In this document: positions 61,970 to 64,000 of the stretch, one piece after another
Numbering within the stretch: the stretch's first letter is position 1
Layout: the number at the start of each line of letters is the position of its first letter
Origin: Comamonas sp. 26
GTDB lineage: Bacteria > Pseudomonadota > Gammaproteobacteria > Burkholderiales > Burkholderiaceae_C
Direction of reading: 5' to 3'
NCBI RefSeq assembly: GCF_002754475.1
Contig: NZ_PEFL01000002.1
Location: forward strand, 682,001-746,000
Length of the DNA stretch: 64,000 bases
The notes under the pieces: model-generated
Database searches by the model: none
The model's input: the letters and a program-made list of their open reading frames with translations, nothing else
Told to the model about the DNA's origin: nothing
Made by a program: the position numbers and the translations under genes

Positions 61970-63256
61970 ATGGGTATCACTTTATTTATTGCCATCATCG
62001 TCCTGCTGGTGCTGGGCTTTCCGGTGGCTTTTGCGCTGGCTATCTCGGCCGCTCTGGCAGTCTTCGTTGGCGGGCGCTATCCCCAGCTCATCGTCTTCAA
62101 GGAAATGTTCACGGGAATCGACAGCTTTCCGCTGATGGCCGTGCCTTTCTTCATTCTGGCGGCCGAGCTGATGTCGGGCGGCGCTCTCACGGCCGTTCTG
62201 CTGCGCTTTGCGGCGCAGTTTGTCGGTCATCTGCGTGGCGGTCTGGGTTATGCCAACGTGCTGTCGCTGACCATGTTCTCGGGTATTTCCGGCTCGGCGC
62301 TGGCCGATGCTGCCGGCCCCGGCTCCATGATGGTCAAGATGATGGACAAGGCCGGTTATGGACGCCCCTACGCCGCCGCGCTGACGGCCAGCACCGCCAT
62401 CGTCGGCCCCATCATTCCGCCTTCGGTGAGCATGATCATCTATGCGCTGCAGGATGAAAACGTGTCCGTGGGCGGCCTGTTCATGGCGGGCTTCATCCCC
62501 GGCATCCTGATTGCGCTGGCCATGGCGGCCGTCAACTGGTGGGTCTGCAAAAAGCGTGACTACCGCTCGACCGAGCCCCGTCCTTCGGCGCGCGAAATGT
62601 GGGTCAACAGTTTCAAGGCCATTCCCGCGCTGATGCTCATCGTGCTCATCGTCGTCGGTATCCGCTTTGGCATCTTCACGCCCACGGAAGCCTCTGTCGT
62701 GGCCGTGTTCTACGCACTGGTCTGCGGCAAATGGGTGTACCGCACGCTGCAATGGTCGGCACTGCCCGGCATTCTGGCGCGCTCGGCCATGCTCACGGCA
62801 TCGGTGCTGCTGGTGATGGCGACTTCCGCAGCCTTTGCCTGGGTGCTGACGGTGGAAGGCATTCCGCAATACCTGTCCGAGCTGATCGTGAGCTGGCAGC
62901 TGTCGCCCGTCATGTTCCTGATCGCCGTGAACATTCTGCTGCTGGTCTTCGGCATTTTCATGGAGCCACTGCCCGGCGTGATGATTCTGGTGCCCATTCT
63001 GGCCCCCATCGCTTTCAGCCTTGGCATTGATCCCACACACTTTGCCATGGTGGTGATCGTCAACCTCACGCTGGGCATGATTACGCCGCCCGTGGGTGGC
63101 CTGCTGTTTGTGACCTCGGTCGCCACACGCGTCTCGATTACCGACCTGACGCGCGAGATGCCGCTGTTCCTGCTGGCGCACTTTGTCGTGCTGTGCATGC
63201 TGACCTTCATTCCGCAACTGTCCACCTGGTTGCCGCATATGCTGGGCTTCCAGTAA
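61970..63256 (+). CDS. TRAP transporter large permease (DctM type)
   Basis: This 428-residue inner-membrane protein is the ion-coupled carrier subunit with about 12 membrane segments. Hallmarks are MAVPFFILAAELMSGG, FSGISGSALADAAGPG and IIPPSVSMIIYAL. The C-terminal NLTLGMITPPVGGLLF is also conserved. It completes the receptor, small and large subunit set. A terminator follows directly. Confidence 0.94.
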   Translation: MGITLFIAIIVLLVLGFPVAFALAISAALAVFVGGRYPQLIVFKEMFTGIDSFPLMAVPFFILAAELMSGGALTAVLLRFAAQFVGHLRGGLGYANVLSLTMFSGISGSALADAAGPGSMMVKMMDKAGYGRPYAAALTASTAIVGPIIPPSVSMIIYALQDENVSVGGLFMAGFIPGILIALAMAAVNWWVCKKRDYRSTEPRPSAREMWVNSFKAIPALMLIVLIVVGIRFGIFTPTEASVVAVFYALVCGKWVYRTLQWSALPGILARSAMLTASVLLVMATSAAFAWVLTVEGIPQYLSELIVSWQLSPVMFLIAVNILLLVFGIFMEPLPGVMILVPILAPIAFSLGIDPTHFAMVVIVNLTLGMITPPVGGLLFVTSVATRVSITDLTREMPLFLLAHFVVLCMLTFIPQLSTWLPHMLGFQ

Positions 63257-63273
63257 TCGTCAAAATTCGAATC

Positions 63274-63309
63274 AAAGGCTGCCCAATCGCAAGATTGGCA
63301 GCCTTTTTT
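63274..63309 (+). terminator. Terminator of the TRAP operon
   Basis: AAAGGCTGCC and AATC pair (with one bulged base) with GATT and GGCAGCC, followed by TTTTTT. It sits 18 bases after the stop. Confidence 0.88.
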
Positions 63310-63424
63310 CATGGTGCTTACTGAACTAGAAAAACCACCCGGACTCTGCAAAATGCGCTACTTCCCATTCAGGCGAAAGCCATGAAACAGTCCGGAGCGT
63401 CCACACCAAACGCAGCGACTGGAT

Positions 63425-64000
63425 TCAGTGATCTACGTAGTCTGAATGCAGATGCCATGCAACAGCGGCTGCATAGCCATCCGCCATGGCCACGGGTGTG
63501 CAATGCACGCATGCCAGAGAGGACTCGAGTTCTGCACTCCACTCAACCAGCCCTACACCCGCGCATTTCAAACGTGCTTCCTGCGCGGCCCATGCGCTTG
63601 CAAATGCTTTGAAAAACAGAGCATCTTGCGCAAAACCATCAAGCGCTTGGGCCATATTTGGTGCTAAAAAAATCTGAGCCACTGCCTGTAATTCATGGCG
63701 TGATGCTCCAGCGTCCACTGCCTGAATATCCACGCCCACCGGCCCGCCACCATGCCAGGCCAGCAGAGCCAGCCCCGGCGCATGGCTGATGGAGCAAAAG
63801 GGCTGTGCAAGCCTCTCGCCACACAGCCACAGCTGCGGTGCCTCGTTGCGCTGGCTGCTGATCTGCAAAGCATCTTCAGGGCAACCCAGTTCCTTGGTTA
63901 GACAGCTGCGCAAGGCCGCACGGGCCTGCAATCGCGCCTGCTCTCTGTCATGGCTCAGGCCCTGCACCAGCCGCAACTGCGGGGCACTCTGCAGCGCTCC
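63425..64000 (-). CDS. 4'-phosphopantetheinyl transferase family protein (partial)
   Basis: This enzyme family transfers 4'-phosphopantetheine from CoA to carrier proteins. The visible 191 residues contain the core motifs SISHAPGLALLAW, GVDIQAVDAG (magnesium site) and AAQEARLKCAGVGL. The reading frame stays open from 63976 to the window edge, so the 5' end lies outside. A TTG at 63976 is in frame but not a likely start. The target carrier protein is not seen; Sfp/HetI-like roles in secondary metabolism or AcpS-like roles are possible. Confidence 0.82.
   Translation of the reverse strand, partial: GALQSAPQLRLVQGLSHDREQARLQARAALRSCLTKELGCPEDALQISSQRNEAPQLWLCGERLAQPFCSISHAPGLALLAWHGGGPVGVDIQAVDAGASRHELQAVAQIFLAPNMAQALDGFAQDALFFKAFASAWAAQEARLKCAGVGLVEWSAELESSLACVHCTPVAMADGYAAAVAWHLHSDYVDH

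Noticed and set aside
1..64000. tRNA, rRNA, prophage or insertion sequence
   Set aside because: The gaps were read for cloverleaf ends, transposase-like genes and terminal repeats; none was convincing. A tRNAscan or ISfinder run would settle it.

Overview
The window looks like a chromosomal segment of a GC-rich betaproteobacterium of the order Burkholderiales, most likely family Comamonadaceae (Comamonas or Delftia-like). The reasons are the protein families, the tyrS / M23 peptidase / anmK neighbourhood, an S-adenosylhomocysteine riboswitch ahead of ahcY, several Bug-type and TRAP-type solute receptors, and a family of short inverted repeats built on the core TAGCTGC...GCGCTT. About 53 protein genes are supported. 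I found no rRNA, tRNA, insertion sequence, prophage or CRISPR array.

Layout. 0.2-2.9 kb: an Hsp70-like chaperone gene behind a DUF2760 gene. 3.3-9.2 kb: two stand-alone periplasmic binding proteins, a LysR regulator, and a two-gene 2-aminoadipate/2-oxoadipate unit (aminotransferase plus HglS-type dioxygenase). 9.6-14 kb: a repetitive beta-helix-like protein, riboflavin synthase and a copper ATPase. 14-17.6 kb: a TetR regulator divergent from a TauD-type dioxygenase / class II aldolase / 2-hydroxyacid dehydrogenase operon. 17.6-25.1 kb: a six-gene operon that can account for taking up, releasing and opening 5-oxoproline, with a divergent GntR regulator. 25.2-31.3 kb: glmS and glmU (UDP-GlcNAc synthesis) around an Lrp-type regulator, a membrane diguanylate cyclase and a sensor-less histidine kinase coupled to glmU. 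31.4-36.6 kb: LysR, tyrS, M23 peptidase, anmK. 36.6-40.6 kb: a sulfonate-type ABC transporter with a flavin monooxygenase. 41-46.6 kb: xanthine dehydrogenase and a purine permease. 46.9-51.9 kb: an efflux pump, erpA, rplM-rpsI, rlmJ and an RlpA-like lipoprotein. 52-55.9 kb: ahcY-tlyA-metF, led by the SAH riboswitch. 55.9-64 kb: an MFS exporter, prfC, a HAD phosphatase, a TRAP transporter, and a phosphopantetheinyl transferase cut by the window edge.

How the genes work together. The clearest local pathways are 5-oxoproline catabolism (transporter pair, Pcp, PxpA, fused PxpBC and a biotin carboxylase), the end of lysine/2-aminoadipate catabolism, purine uptake and oxidation, the methyl cycle (ahcY, metF) and peptidoglycan precursor synthesis and recycling (glmS, glmU, anmK, M23).

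The most interesting points are: (1) the 5-oxoproline operon, whose biotin carboxylase plus carboxyltransferase-like PxpBC mimic a split urea carboxylase; (2) a dispersed inverted-repeat family with constant outer arms and a variable inner hairpin; (3) two places where repeat-like DNA appears to have become coding sequence (the Hsp70 N-terminus and the PxpB-PxpC linker); (4) an in-frame 9-bp tandem repeat at the end of a monooxygenase gene. All calls come from reading the sequence alone; no database search was run.
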